Origin: Sinorhizobium meliloti 4H41
GTDB lineage: Bacteria > Pseudomonadota > Alphaproteobacteria > Rhizobiales > Rhizobiaceae
DNA length: 64,000 bases
Assembly (NCBI RefSeq): GCF_000375585.1
Contig: NZ_AQWP01000001.1
Location: 1 to 64,000 of the forward strand
Direction of reading: 5' to 3'
This document shows positions 19,715 to 29,309 of this stretch, in pieces. The stretch's first letter is position 1. Each line of letters opens with the position of its first letter. The translations under genes and the position numbers were made by a program. The notes under the pieces are model-generated. The model made no database searches. It was given only the letters and a program-made list of their open reading frames with translations, and was not told the origin of the DNA.

Positions 19715-20539
19715 ATGCTGGTCGACGGGCTTTCAATCAATCTGGCGACGATCCGGGAGCAGTGCGGCTTCGCCGAAGCCGTGGATATCTGTCTAAAGCA
19801 CGGCATCACGGCGATTGCGCCCTGGCGGGACCAGGTGGCGGCGATCGGGTTCGACGAGGCCGTGCGTATCGTCCGCTCCAACGGTCTGAAGCTCACCGGG
19901 CTATGCCGCGGCGGCTTCTTTCCGGCGCCGGAAGCCGCAGGACGCGAAAAGGCGATCGACGACAACAGGCGCGCGGTGGACGAGGCAGCGGAACTCGGCG
20001 CCGATTGCCTGGTACTGGTCGTCGGCGGCCTTCCGGGAGGCTCGAAGAACATCGACGCGGCCCGGCGGATGGTTCTGGAAGGGATCGCGGCGGTGCTGCC
20101 GCATGCGCGCGCGGCCGGCGTGCCGCTTGCGATCGAGCCGCTGCATCCGATGTATGCCGCCGACCGCGCCTGCGTGAACACGCTCGGACAGGCTCTGGAT
20201 ATCTGCGACACCCTCGGCCCGGGCGTCGGCGTGGCGATCGACGTCTATCACGTATGGTGGGATCCCGATCTCGACGAGCAGATCGCGAGGGCAGGCAAAA
20301 TGAAGGCGATCCTCGCTCATCACATCTGCGATTGGCTCGTCCCCACGAAGGACATGCTGACGGATCGCGGCATGATGGGCGACGGCGTCATCGACCTCAA
20401 GGGTATCCGGCGCCGGATCGAGGCGGCCGGCTTCCACGGGGCTCAGGAGGTCGAGATCTTCTCAGCAGACAACTGGTGGAAGCGCCCGGCCGAGGAGGTG
20501 ATCGCGACCTGTGTGGAACGCTACCGGAACTGCTGCTGA
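19715..20539 (+). CDS. Sugar phosphate isomerase/epimerase (xylose-isomerase-like TIM barrel)
   Basis: 274 residues. Metal-site residues of this family are present: Glu 141 in A-I-E-P-L-H, Asp 176 in I-D-V-Y-H, the His pair at 202-203 (A-H-H-I-C-D) and a Glu in Q-E-V-E-I-F near 245-247. The start follows GGGAGGAG. Members include isomerases, epimerases, inosose dehydratases and lyases acting on 3-keto-glycosides. With three Gfo/Idh genes nearby, a role on a keto-sugar is plausible. Confidence 0.87.
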   Translation: MLVDGLSINLATIREQCGFAEAVDICLKHGITAIAPWRDQVAAIGFDEAVRIVRSNGLKLTGLCRGGFFPAPEAAGREKAIDDNRRAVDEAAELGADCLVLVVGGLPGGSKNIDAARRMVLEGIAAVLPHARAAGVPLAIEPLHPMYAADRACVNTLGQALDICDTLGPGVGVAIDVYHVWWDPDLDEQIARAGKMKAILAHHICDWLVPTKDMLTDRGMMGDGVIDLKGIRRRIEAAGFHGAQEVEIFSADNWWKRPAEEVIATCVERYRNCC

Positions 20540-20567
20540 TATGCTGGGGCAGGATGTGTCTCCTACG

Positions 20568-20595
20568 AAATATGACAGGGCAAAATATGACAGGG
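20568..20595. repeat. Short tandem direct repeat
   Basis: AAATATGACAGGG occurs twice with a 15-base period in the 69-bp gap between the TIM-barrel gene and the last oxidoreductase gene, just upstream of that gene's ribosome site. Confidence 0.6.
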
Positions 20596-20608
20596 ATAGC
20601 GTGAGGGT

Positions 20609-21919
20609 ATGATGGACAACAAGCGTCGCTTTGCGCTGGTCGGCACCGGCAACCGCGGAACCACCATGTGGGGCAGGGATCTTCTGGCCGGCTGGCGCGG
20701 CCTCGTCGATCTGGTCGCCATTGCCGATACGAACGCGCTGCGGGCCGAGCGCGCCCGCACGATCATCGCCACCAATGCGCCCGTTTACGGCAATGTCGAT
20801 ACCATGCTTGCCGAAACGCGCCCCGATCTCGTCATCGTCTGCACCCCGGACGACACGCATGACGATATCGTCGTGCGCGCCCTGGAGTTCGGCGCCGACG
20901 TCATCACCGAAAAGCCGATGTCGACCACGGTCGAGAAGATCCGCCGCATTCTCGACGCGGAGAAGCGGACCGGGCGGCGGGTGGACGTTTCCTTCAACTA
21001 CCGCTTCGCGCCGACCGCAGCACGCATCAAGGAACTCCTCAATGCCGGCGAGATCGGCCGCGTCACCTCGATCGATTTCCACTGGTATCTCGATACGCGC
21101 CACGGCGCCGATTATTTCCGCCGCTGGCATGCCTATACGGAACGATCGGGCAGCCTCTTCGTGCACAAGGCGACACACCATTTCGATCTCCTGAACTGGT
21201 ATCTCGACAGCGATCCGGACGCGGTCAGCGCCTTTGCCGACCTGCAGATGTACGGCCGCAAGGGACCGTTTCGAGGTCCTCGCTGCAAGCTCTGTCCTCA
21301 CAAGAGCGAGTGCGACTTCTACCTCGATCTCGAAGCCGATCCGTTTCTCGACTCGCTCTATGAGGAACCTTCCGAAATCGACGGCTATTTCCGCGACGGC
21401 TGCGTCTTCCGCGAGGACATCGACATCCCCGACACGATGGTCGCGAATATCCGCTACCGCAACGACGTCCACGTCTCCTATTCGCTCAACACCTTCCAGC
21501 CGATCGAGGGCCATCATATCGCCTTCAACGGTACGAAGGGCAGGATCGAGCTTCGCCAGTACGAGGACCAGCCGTGGGAGACGCCGGCCGAGGACATGAT
21601 CCTGCTCGTCCGCAACTTTCCGAAGGGCAAGGCGGCGATCGAACGGATCACGGTGCCGCATTTTCCCGGCGGGCACTATGGCGGCGACGACCGGCTGCGG
21701 AATACGCTCTTCGCGCCGGATGCGACGGATCCGCTTGGACAGCGCGCAGGTGCGCGGGCCGGCGCCATGTCGGTTCTTTGCGGCATTGCGGCGCTTCAGA
21801 GTTCGCGTACGGGCAAGATCGTCAGCCTGGCCGATCTGATGCCGGAATTGTTCACCGACGGGCAGGCGGAGCGCAAGCTCGCGGCGAATGCCGGGTGGAC
21901 CGCGCATTTTCCCTCTTGA
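20609..21919 (+). CDS. Gfo/Idh/MocA family oxidoreductase with a Cys cluster (island copy D)
   Basis: 436 residues, the long subfamily. Rossmann start A-L-V-G-T-G-N-R-G, motif T-E-K-P-M-S at about 100-105, and N-Y-R-F-A-P. It contains C-K-L-C-P-H-K-S-E-C (Cys 226, 229, 235) plus Cys 265, an arrangement that could bind zinc or another metal; similar clusters occur in long Gfo/Idh proteins, role uncertain. Last gene of the plus-strand operon; its stop codon lies inside the -35 region of the zntA promoter. Confidence 0.88.
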   Translation: MMDNKRRFALVGTGNRGTTMWGRDLLAGWRGLVDLVAIADTNALRAERARTIIATNAPVYGNVDTMLAETRPDLVIVCTPDDTHDDIVVRALEFGADVITEKPMSTTVEKIRRILDAEKRTGRRVDVSFNYRFAPTAARIKELLNAGEIGRVTSIDFHWYLDTRHGADYFRRWHAYTERSGSLFVHKATHHFDLLNWYLDSDPDAVSAFADLQMYGRKGPFRGPRCKLCPHKSECDFYLDLEADPFLDSLYEEPSEIDGYFRDGCVFREDIDIPDTMVANIRYRNDVHVSYSLNTFQPIEGHHIAFNGTKGRIELRQYEDQPWETPAEDMILLVRNFPKGKAAIERITVPHFPGGHYGGDDRLRNTLFAPDATDPLGQRAGARAGAMSVLCGIAALQSSRTGKIVSLADLMPELFTDGQAERKLAANAGWTAHFPS

Positions 21920-21946
21920 ACCTCTAGTTGCTAGAGGACTTAGCCT
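21916..21946 (+). promoter_or_regulatory. MerR-type metal-responsive promoter of zntA
   Basis: TTGAAC (-35, 21916-21921) and TAGCCT (-10, 21941-21946) are separated by 19 bases that contain the perfect dyad CCTCTAG-TTG-CTAGAGG (21921-21937). A long spacer with a central dyad is the hallmark of MerR/ZntR/CadR/CueR-controlled promoters. Confidence 0.85.
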
Positions 21947-21972
21947 GCTTCCGGTTTCGTAAGGAGCATGGA

Positions 21973-24192
21973 ATGACAGGCATATTTCGGGAAACGAGAT
22001 TCCGCGTCGATGGGATGGATTGCGCGTCCTGCGCGACCAAGATCGACACGGCCGTCAGGCGGGTTGCGGGGGTCGAGGACGTGAATGTCTCGGTGGCAGC
22101 CGGCACCATGACCGTCCGGCATGCGGCGCGCGACGATATCGGCGCCCAGGTGATGCGGAAGGTCGGCGGCCTCGGCTACGGGCTTACGCCGCTGGACGTT
22201 GCGGCGGAACGGCAGCCGGCTCAGAGCGAGCACGCCTGCTGCGGCCACGATTATGTTGCAGGCGGCCCGCACCAGGATCACGGCCATCCGAGCATCCGTC
22301 CGGCAGGCACGAAGCCGTCGTCCCATTTCAGGGCGCCCTTGCCATGGTGGCAAACGGCAAAAGGCAAGCTCACGCTCGCCTGCGGTGTTGCCCTTGCCGC
22401 AGCCTATGCCATCGGTCAGTTCGTTCCCGGTACCGAGCCCTGGATTTTCACCCTCGCCATGCTCGTCGGCCTGGTGCCGATCGCGAGACGCGCGCTCATG
22501 GCAGCACTGTCCGGCACGCCTTTTTCGATCGAGATGCTGATGACCATTGCGGCAGCCGGTGCCGTCTTCATCGGCGCCGGCGAGGAAGCGGCCATGGTCG
22601 TCCTCCTGTTCCTGATCGGGGAACTGCTCGAGGGCGTTGCCGCGGGCAAGGCACGGGCGAGCATACAGGCGCTGACCGCGCTCGTGCCGAAATCGGCGCT
22701 CCTCGAAGAAAACGGCAGGACCGTGGAGGTCCCCGCCGAAAGCCTGGCCCCTGGCGCCATCGTCCTCGTCCGTCCCGGGGACCGGCTTCCCGCCGATGGC
22801 ATCATCGTCTCCGGCGAGAGCGGCGTCGACGAGGCGCCGGTGACCGGCGAGAGCACGCCCGTCCTGAAGGAAGCCGGCGCGAACGTCTTTGCCGGAACCG
22901 TCAATGGTGACGGCGCGCTGCGGGTGCGCGTCACGGCCGCCGCAGCCGACAACACCATCGCGCGCGTCATCAGGCTTGTCGAAGAGGCGCAGGAGAAGAA
23001 GGCGCCGACGGAGCGTTTCATCGATCGCTTCTCCCGATATTACACGCCGGGCGTGGTGCTCGTCGCGGCATTGGTCGCGATCATCCCGCCGCTCGCCTTC
23101 GGCGGCCTGTGGCAGGACTGGATTTACAAAGGGCTCGCGCTTCTCCTGATCGGTTGCCCCTGTGCCCTCGTCATCTCCACGCCGGCCGCGATCGCGGCGA
23201 GCCTTTCGGCAGGTGCGCGCCGCGGTCTTCTGATCAAGGGCGGCGCTGTCCTCGAAAATCTCGGCAGGATCACAGCCGTCGCCTTCGACAAGACCGGAAC
23301 GCTCACCGAAGGCAGGCCGAAACTGACCGACATCGTCGCCTTCGGCAGATCGGAAGCGGAGGTGCTCGACTACGCCGCTGCGCTCGAACAGGGATCCAGC
23401 CATCCGCTGGCTCGTGCCGTCCTGTCGCGTGCCGAAGCCGATGGATTGGCGCTCCTTCCCGTCGAAGGCGCCAGGGCCATCGGGGGCAAGGGCGTTGCCG
23501 CTTCCGCAGACGGCGTCGAGCTTTTCCTCGGCTCGCCCGAGGCGGCCCGGGAGCGCGCGCCGCTGGCCGCGGATGAACTGGCTCGGATCGAAACCCTGCA
23601 GGGTGAGGGGAAGACCGTCTCCGTGCTCGTCGTCGGCGGGAGGGCAGCCGGAGCGCTTGCCTTGCGCGACGAACCGCGTGCGGATGCCGCGGCGGGCCTG
23701 AGGGCGCTCGCCGCTCAGGGGTTGCGGGTGGTGATGCTCACCGGCGACAACCGGGCGACGGCCGAGGCGATCGCCGGCCGGCTCGGGGGCATCGAGGCGC
23801 ATGCAGGGCTGCTTCCCGAGGACAAGCAGCGCATCGTAAGCGGGCTCAAGGCCGAAGGCCTCGTCGTGGCGAAGGTCGGAGACGGTATCAACGACGCGCC
23901 GGCTCTGGCGGCGGCGGATGTCGGCATCGCGGTTGGCGGCGGCACCGACGTGGCGCTGGAAACGGCCGACGCGGCCAGCCTCCATGCCCGCGTCTCGGAC
24001 GTCTCGGAGATGGTGAAGCTGTCACGGGTGACGATGCGCAACATTCACCAGAACATCACGATCGCACTCGGCCTCAAGGCCGTGTTCCTGGCGACCACCA
24101 TTGCCGGCGTGACGGGCCTCTGGCCGGCGATCCTCGCCGATACCGGCGCGACCGTCCTGGTGACGATCAACGCATTGAGGCTGCTGCGTTAG
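21973..24192 (+). CDS. zntA: Zn/Cd/Pb-translocating P-type ATPase (P1B-2 type)
   Basis: Inner-membrane metal exporter, 739 residues. An N-terminal HMA domain has G-M-D-C-A-S-C at 14-20, followed by a His/Cys-rich linker (H-A-C-C-G-H-D and H-Q-D-H-G-H). The transport-site C-P-C is at 395-397, the phosphorylated Asp of D-K-T-G-T-L-T at 439, then S-S-H-P-L and G-D-G-I-N-D-A-P. The final membrane segment contains A-D-T-G-A-T-V-L, the D-x-G signature of the Zn/Cd/Pb group, and no copper-type signature is seen. The start is taken after AAGGAG; an upstream in-frame start at 21928 falls inside the operator. Confidence 0.95.
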   Translation: MTGIFRETRFRVDGMDCASCATKIDTAVRRVAGVEDVNVSVAAGTMTVRHAARDDIGAQVMRKVGGLGYGLTPLDVAAERQPAQSEHACCGHDYVAGGPHQDHGHPSIRPAGTKPSSHFRAPLPWWQTAKGKLTLACGVALAAAYAIGQFVPGTEPWIFTLAMLVGLVPIARRALMAALSGTPFSIEMLMTIAAAGAVFIGAGEEAAMVVLLFLIGELLEGVAAGKARASIQALTALVPKSALLEENGRTVEVPAESLAPGAIVLVRPGDRLPADGIIVSGESGVDEAPVTGESTPVLKEAGANVFAGTVNGDGALRVRVTAAAADNTIARVIRLVEEAQEKKAPTERFIDRFSRYYTPGVVLVAALVAIIPPLAFGGLWQDWIYKGLALLLIGCPCALVISTPAAIAASLSAGARRGLLIKGGAVLENLGRITAVAFDKTGTLTEGRPKLTDIVAFGRSEAEVLDYAAALEQGSSHPLARAVLSRAEADGLALLPVEGARAIGGKGVAASADGVELFLGSPEAARERAPLAADELARIETLQGEGKTVSVLVVGGRAAGALALRDEPRADAAAGLRALAAQGLRVVMLTGDNRATAEAIAGRLGGIEAHAGLLPEDKQRIVSGLKAEGLVVAKVGDGINDAPALAAADVGIAVGGGTDVALETADAASLHARVSDVSEMVKLSRVTMRNIHQNITIALGLKAVFLATTIAGVTGLWPAILADTGATVLVTINALRLLR

Positions 24193-24235
24193 TTGGCCGC
24201 GATTTAGCCCGCTTCCTTCTGCAAGGCCCCCCAAA

Positions 24236-24256
24236 CCCTCCCCACAAGGGGGAGGG
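24236..24256. repeat. GC-rich palindrome, possible zntA terminator
   Basis: CCCTCCCC-ACAA-GGGGGAGGG: 8-bp stem with a small loop, in a CCCCAAACCCTCCCC context that resembles the element at 62.2 kb. Probably an intergenic repeat that also terminates transcription. Confidence 0.55.
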
Positions 24257-24393
24257 AAGCGCCTTCACGCACCCGCGCCATGGATGCAATCTCCCTGTGT
24301 ATATTCGCGCTGGACTCTCACCGGCGATCCTATGAGAGTATAAGGAGATTTCGTCGCCCAGGCTTTCGCGCCTGAAAATCGATGATAAACTTA

Positions 24394-24405
24394 TACCAAA
24401 TGGTA
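24394..24405. promoter_or_regulatory. Operator-like palindrome upstream of the nucleoside transporter operon
   Basis: Perfect 12-base palindrome TACCAAATGGTA in an AT-rich stretch, 65 bp before the first gene of the operon. It may be bound by a GntR/LacI-type nucleoside regulator, but none is encoded in this window. Confidence 0.35.
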
Positions 24406-24469
24406 AAAAAATTGTCGGCACGGTTTCTGCGATGAGCCGAAGCGGGCAAAAAGGGGATCGCAGGCCAAT

Positions 24470-26001
<1,532 letters not shown>

Positions 26002-26005
<4 letters not shown>

Positions 26006-27135
26006 GTACGCCCTATGCGAAACTCCCGGTATGGGTGGAATATGGCCTCATCCCGCTGATCAATCTTGCCGTCGCCTTCCTCGTCGCCGGCCTCGTCGTT
26101 CTCCTCGTCGGCGAAAACCCGCTCGAAGCCGCCTATCATCTCATCAACGGCGCCTTCGGCCGCGGCGAATATATCGGCTTCACGCTCTATTACGCGACGA
26201 CCTTCATCTTCACCGGGCTCGCGGTGGCGGTCGCCTTTCATGCCGGTCTTTTCAACATCGGCGGCGAGGGTCAGGCCTATGTCGGCGGCATCGGCGTGGC
26301 GCTCGCCTGCCTCTGGCTCGACCAGACTATGCCCTGGTACGTGGTCTTCCCGCTCGCCATCGTCGGCTCCGCCTTCTTCGGCGCGCTCTGGGCGTTCCTG
26401 CCCGGCTGGCTGCAGGCCAAACGCGGCAGCCATATCGTCATCACCACCATCATGTTCAATTTCATCGCCTCCAGCCTGATGGTCTATCTGCTGACACGCG
26501 TGCTGAAGCCGCTCGGCTCGATGGCGCCGCAGACGCGCACCTTCGCCGAAGGCGGGCAATTGCCGAAGCTCGACTGGCTGCTGTCGATCTTCGGCCTCAA
26601 TATCGGCACGGCGCCGTTCAACATCTCGTTCCTCCTGGCGCTGGCGGCCGCCTTCGCGGTCTGGGTGCTGATCTGGCGCACCAGGCTCGGCTACGAGATG
26701 CGCACCATGGGCCATAGCCCGTCTGCCGCCCGCTATGCCGGTATCAGCGAAAGCCGCATCACCGTCGTCGCCATGATGATATCAGGCGGCCTTGCCGGCA
26801 TGATGGCGCTGAACCCGATCATGGGCGAGCAGTTCCGCATGCAGCTGGATTTCGTGCAAGGCGCCGGCTTCGTCGGCATCGCGGTCGCGTTGATGGGGCG
26901 CTCGCATCCGGGCGGCATTATTCCCGCCGCGATCCTTTTCGGCGTGCTCTACCAGGGCGGCGCCGAGATCGCCTTCGAGATGCCTTCGATCTCCCGGGAC
27001 ATGATCGTCATCATCCAGGGTCTCGTGATCCTCTTTGCCGGGGCGCTCGAGAACATGTTCCGCCCGGCGATCACGCGCGCCTTCGCGATGCGCGGCCAGC
27101 GCGCGACCGCCGTCGTGCAGACCAAGGGAGCCTGA
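26002..27135 (+). CDS. Nucleoside-type ABC transporter permease 1
   Basis: 377 residues with 8-10 hydrophobic segments, the larger of the two permeases in this importer class. Typical motifs: F-N-I-G-G-E-G-Q in the first half and R-Y-A-G-I-S-E-S plus G-A-G-F-V-G-I-A-V-A-L in the second. The start ATGA overlaps the ATPase stop. Confidence 0.93.
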
Positions 27136-27139
27136 AATC

Positions 27140-28111
27140 ATGGATTTCTTCCACGTTCTCGTCGTGCTCCTGGAATCGACGATCCGCGTCTCCGTGCCGC
27201 TGGTCTTCGCAGCCCTTGCCGGCCTGTTCACCGAGCGCGCCGGCGTCTTCGACATCGGCCTGGAGGGCAAGATGCTCGGTGCGGCCTTTGCCGCCGGGGC
27301 GGCGGCAGCCGTCACGCAGTCCGTCTGGGTGGGGCTCGTTGCGGCGATCCTCGTTTCCGTGGCCCTCTCGCTCGTCCACGGCTATGCTTCGATCACCCAG
27401 CGCGGCAACCAGATCGTCTCGGGTGTGGCGATCAACTTCATCGTTGCCGGTTCCACCGTGATCCTGGGAGAGGCCTGGTTCCGGCAAGGCGGCCGCACGC
27501 CGGCGCTCGCCGAAGGCGCGCGGTTCCAGACGATCAACTTCCCCGACGCGGACATGATCCGCGAAATTCCCGTCCTCGGGCCGGTCTATGCGGACCTCCT
27601 GTCCGGCCATTTCCTGCTCACCTATCTCGCCTTCGCCATGGTGCCGATCAGCTGGTGGATTCTCTACCGCACCCGTTTCGGCCTGAGGCTGCGCGCCGTC
27701 GGCGAGAATCCGGGCGCGGTCGATACCGCTGGTATCTCGGTGATCTGGCTCAGATACCGGGCTGTCATCTGCTGCGGCATTCTCTGCGGCTTTGCCGGCG
27801 CCTATCTTTCGCTGGCGATGACGGCGGGCTTCGTCAAGGGCATGACGGCGGGCAAGGGCTATATCGCGCTTGCGGCGCTGATCTTCGCCAAATGGCGGCC
27901 GCTCAACGTCATGTTCGCCTGCCTGCTCTTCGGCTTCCTCGATGCGCTCGCGATCCGTCTGCAGGGCACGCCCTTGCCGCTTATCGGCCAGGTTCCGGTG
28001 CAGCTCATGCAGGCCCTGCCCTATATCCTCACCGTCATCCTGCTTGCCGGCTTCATCGGCAAGGCCATTCCGCCGAAGGCGGGCGGCGTACCCTATGTGA
28101 AGGAGCGCTAA
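27140..28111 (+). CDS. Nucleoside-type ABC transporter permease 2
   Basis: 323 residues, strongly hydrophobic. Starts M-D-F-F-H-V-L; family motifs F-T-E-R-A-G-V-F-D-I-G-L-E-G-K near the N-terminus and G-E-N-P-G-A-V-D-T-A-G-I-S in the middle. It begins 4 bp after permease 1 and ends 2 bp before cdd, so uptake and catabolism are co-transcribed. Confidence 0.93.
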   Translation: MDFFHVLVVLLESTIRVSVPLVFAALAGLFTERAGVFDIGLEGKMLGAAFAAGAAAAVTQSVWVGLVAAILVSVALSLVHGYASITQRGNQIVSGVAINFIVAGSTVILGEAWFRQGGRTPALAEGARFQTINFPDADMIREIPVLGPVYADLLSGHFLLTYLAFAMVPISWWILYRTRFGLRLRAVGENPGAVDTAGISVIWLRYRAVICCGILCGFAGAYLSLAMTAGFVKGMTAGKGYIALAALIFAKWRPLNVMFACLLFGFLDALAIRLQGTPLPLIGQVPVQLMQALPYILTVILLAGFIGKAIPPKAGGVPYVKER

Positions 28112-28113
28112 TC

Positions 28114-28509
28114 ATGTCCAAGGACGAACTCTTTGTCGCGGCGCGTGAAGCCATGGCGAAGGCGCATGCGCCCTATTCCAAGTTTCCGGTCGGCGCCGCC
28201 ATTCGCGCCGAGGACGGCAGGATTTATACGGGCGCAAACATCGAGAACCTGTCCTTTCCGGAGGGCTGGTGCGCCGAGACGACGGCGATCAGCCATATGG
28301 TAATGGCCGGCCAGCGCAAGATCACGGAGGTCGCGGTTGTGGCCGAGAAACTCGCGCTCTGCCCGCCCTGCGGCGGCTGCCGTCAGCGGCTTGCGGAATT
28401 TTCCGGCGCGAGCACCCGCATCTATCTTTGCGACGAAACGGGGATCAGGAAGACGCTGGCGCTCTCCGACCTGCTGCCGCACAGCTTCGAGACGGAGATT
28501 CTCGGATGA
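28114..28509 (+). CDS. cdd: Cytidine deaminase
   Basis: Deaminates cytidine and deoxycytidine to uridine and deoxyuridine. 131 residues, the small tetrameric type. Zinc ligands Cys 53 (in C-A-E, with Glu 55 as proton shuttle), Cys 86 and Cys 89 (P-C-G-G-C-R). An ATGA overlap couples it to the next gene. Its neighbours supply imported nucleosides and take the product on to phosphorolysis. Confidence 0.95.
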   Translation: MSKDELFVAAREAMAKAHAPYSKFPVGAAIRAEDGRIYTGANIENLSFPEGWCAETTAISHMVMAGQRKITEVAVVAEKLALCPPCGGCRQRLAEFSGASTRIYLCDETGIRKTLALSDLLPHSFETEILG

Positions 28510-29303
28510 CGGCGACGGCGGACTTCCTCGGGAGCAAGCTCGGGGCGCTTGCGCCCCGCTATGGGATCGTGCTCGGTTCCGGCCTCGGCTCGCTCGTCGA
28601 CGCGGTGGCGGAGCCGCTGCGCATCCCCTATGCGGAGATTCCGGGCTTTCCGGTGAGCGGCGTTTCCGGCCATGCCGGCGAGTTCGTGGCGGGCAGGATC
28701 GGCAACACTCCCGTCGCCGTGCTTTCCGGCCGTGCCCATTATTACGAACGCGGCGACGCCAGTGCCATGCGCGTGCCGATCGAGACGCTGAAGCGGATCG
28801 GCGTCGAGAACCTGATCCTCACCAATTCCGCCGGTTCGCTGCGCGAAGACATGCCGCCGGGCTCGGTCATGCGCATTGCCGATCACATCGCCTTTGCCGG
28901 CGCCAATCCGCTGATCGGCGTCGAAAGCGACGAGCGTTTCGTCGGCATGACGAATGCCTATGACGCGGCGCTGGCCATAGGGATGGAGGAGGCCGCCGAA
29001 CGCCTCGGCATCCCGCTCGCGCGCGGCGTCTATATGTGGTTCTCCGGGCCGAGCTTCGAGACGCCGGCCGAAATCCGCATGGCCCGTATCCTCGGTGCCG
29101 ATGCGGTCGGCATGTCCACGGTGCCGGAGGTCATTCTCGCCCGGTTCTTCGGACTGAAGGTCGCCGCCGCCTCCGTCGTCACCAATTTCGCCGCCGGCAT
29201 GACCGGGGCGGAACTCAGCCATGAAGAAACCAAGCAAATGGCACCGCTCGGCGGCACGCGGCTGGCGGCAATCCTGAAAGAGATGATCGCGAGCGAAAGC
29301 TGA
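28506..29303 (+). CDS. Purine-nucleoside phosphorylase (trimeric type)
   Basis: Cleaves purine (deoxy)ribonucleosides with phosphate to base and (deoxy)ribose 1-phosphate. 265 residues. V-L-G-S-G-L-G phosphate loop, G-R-A-H-Y-Y-E, M-S-T-V-P-E (purine-site Glu) and V-T-N-F-A-A-G-M (purine-site Asn) are those of the trimeric PunA/XapA class rather than hexameric DeoD. The start overlaps cdd by 4 bases. Confidence 0.93.
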   Translation: MTATADFLGSKLGALAPRYGIVLGSGLGSLVDAVAEPLRIPYAEIPGFPVSGVSGHAGEFVAGRIGNTPVAVLSGRAHYYERGDASAMRVPIETLKRIGVENLILTNSAGSLREDMPPGSVMRIADHIAFAGANPLIGVESDERFVGMTNAYDAALAIGMEEAAERLGIPLARGVYMWFSGPSFETPAEIRMARILGADAVGMSTVPEVILARFFGLKVAAASVVTNFAAGMTGAELSHEETKQMAPLGGTRLAAILKEMIASES

Positions 29304-29309
29304 ACGGCC

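Larger units (their letters stand above)
24193..24469. other. Intergenic region of 277 bp
   Basis: Contains the palindromic repeat at 24236-24256, a CTCTCA/TGAGAG imperfect hairpin near 24313-24340 and the dyad at 24394-24405. No gene is supported. Confidence 0.5.
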
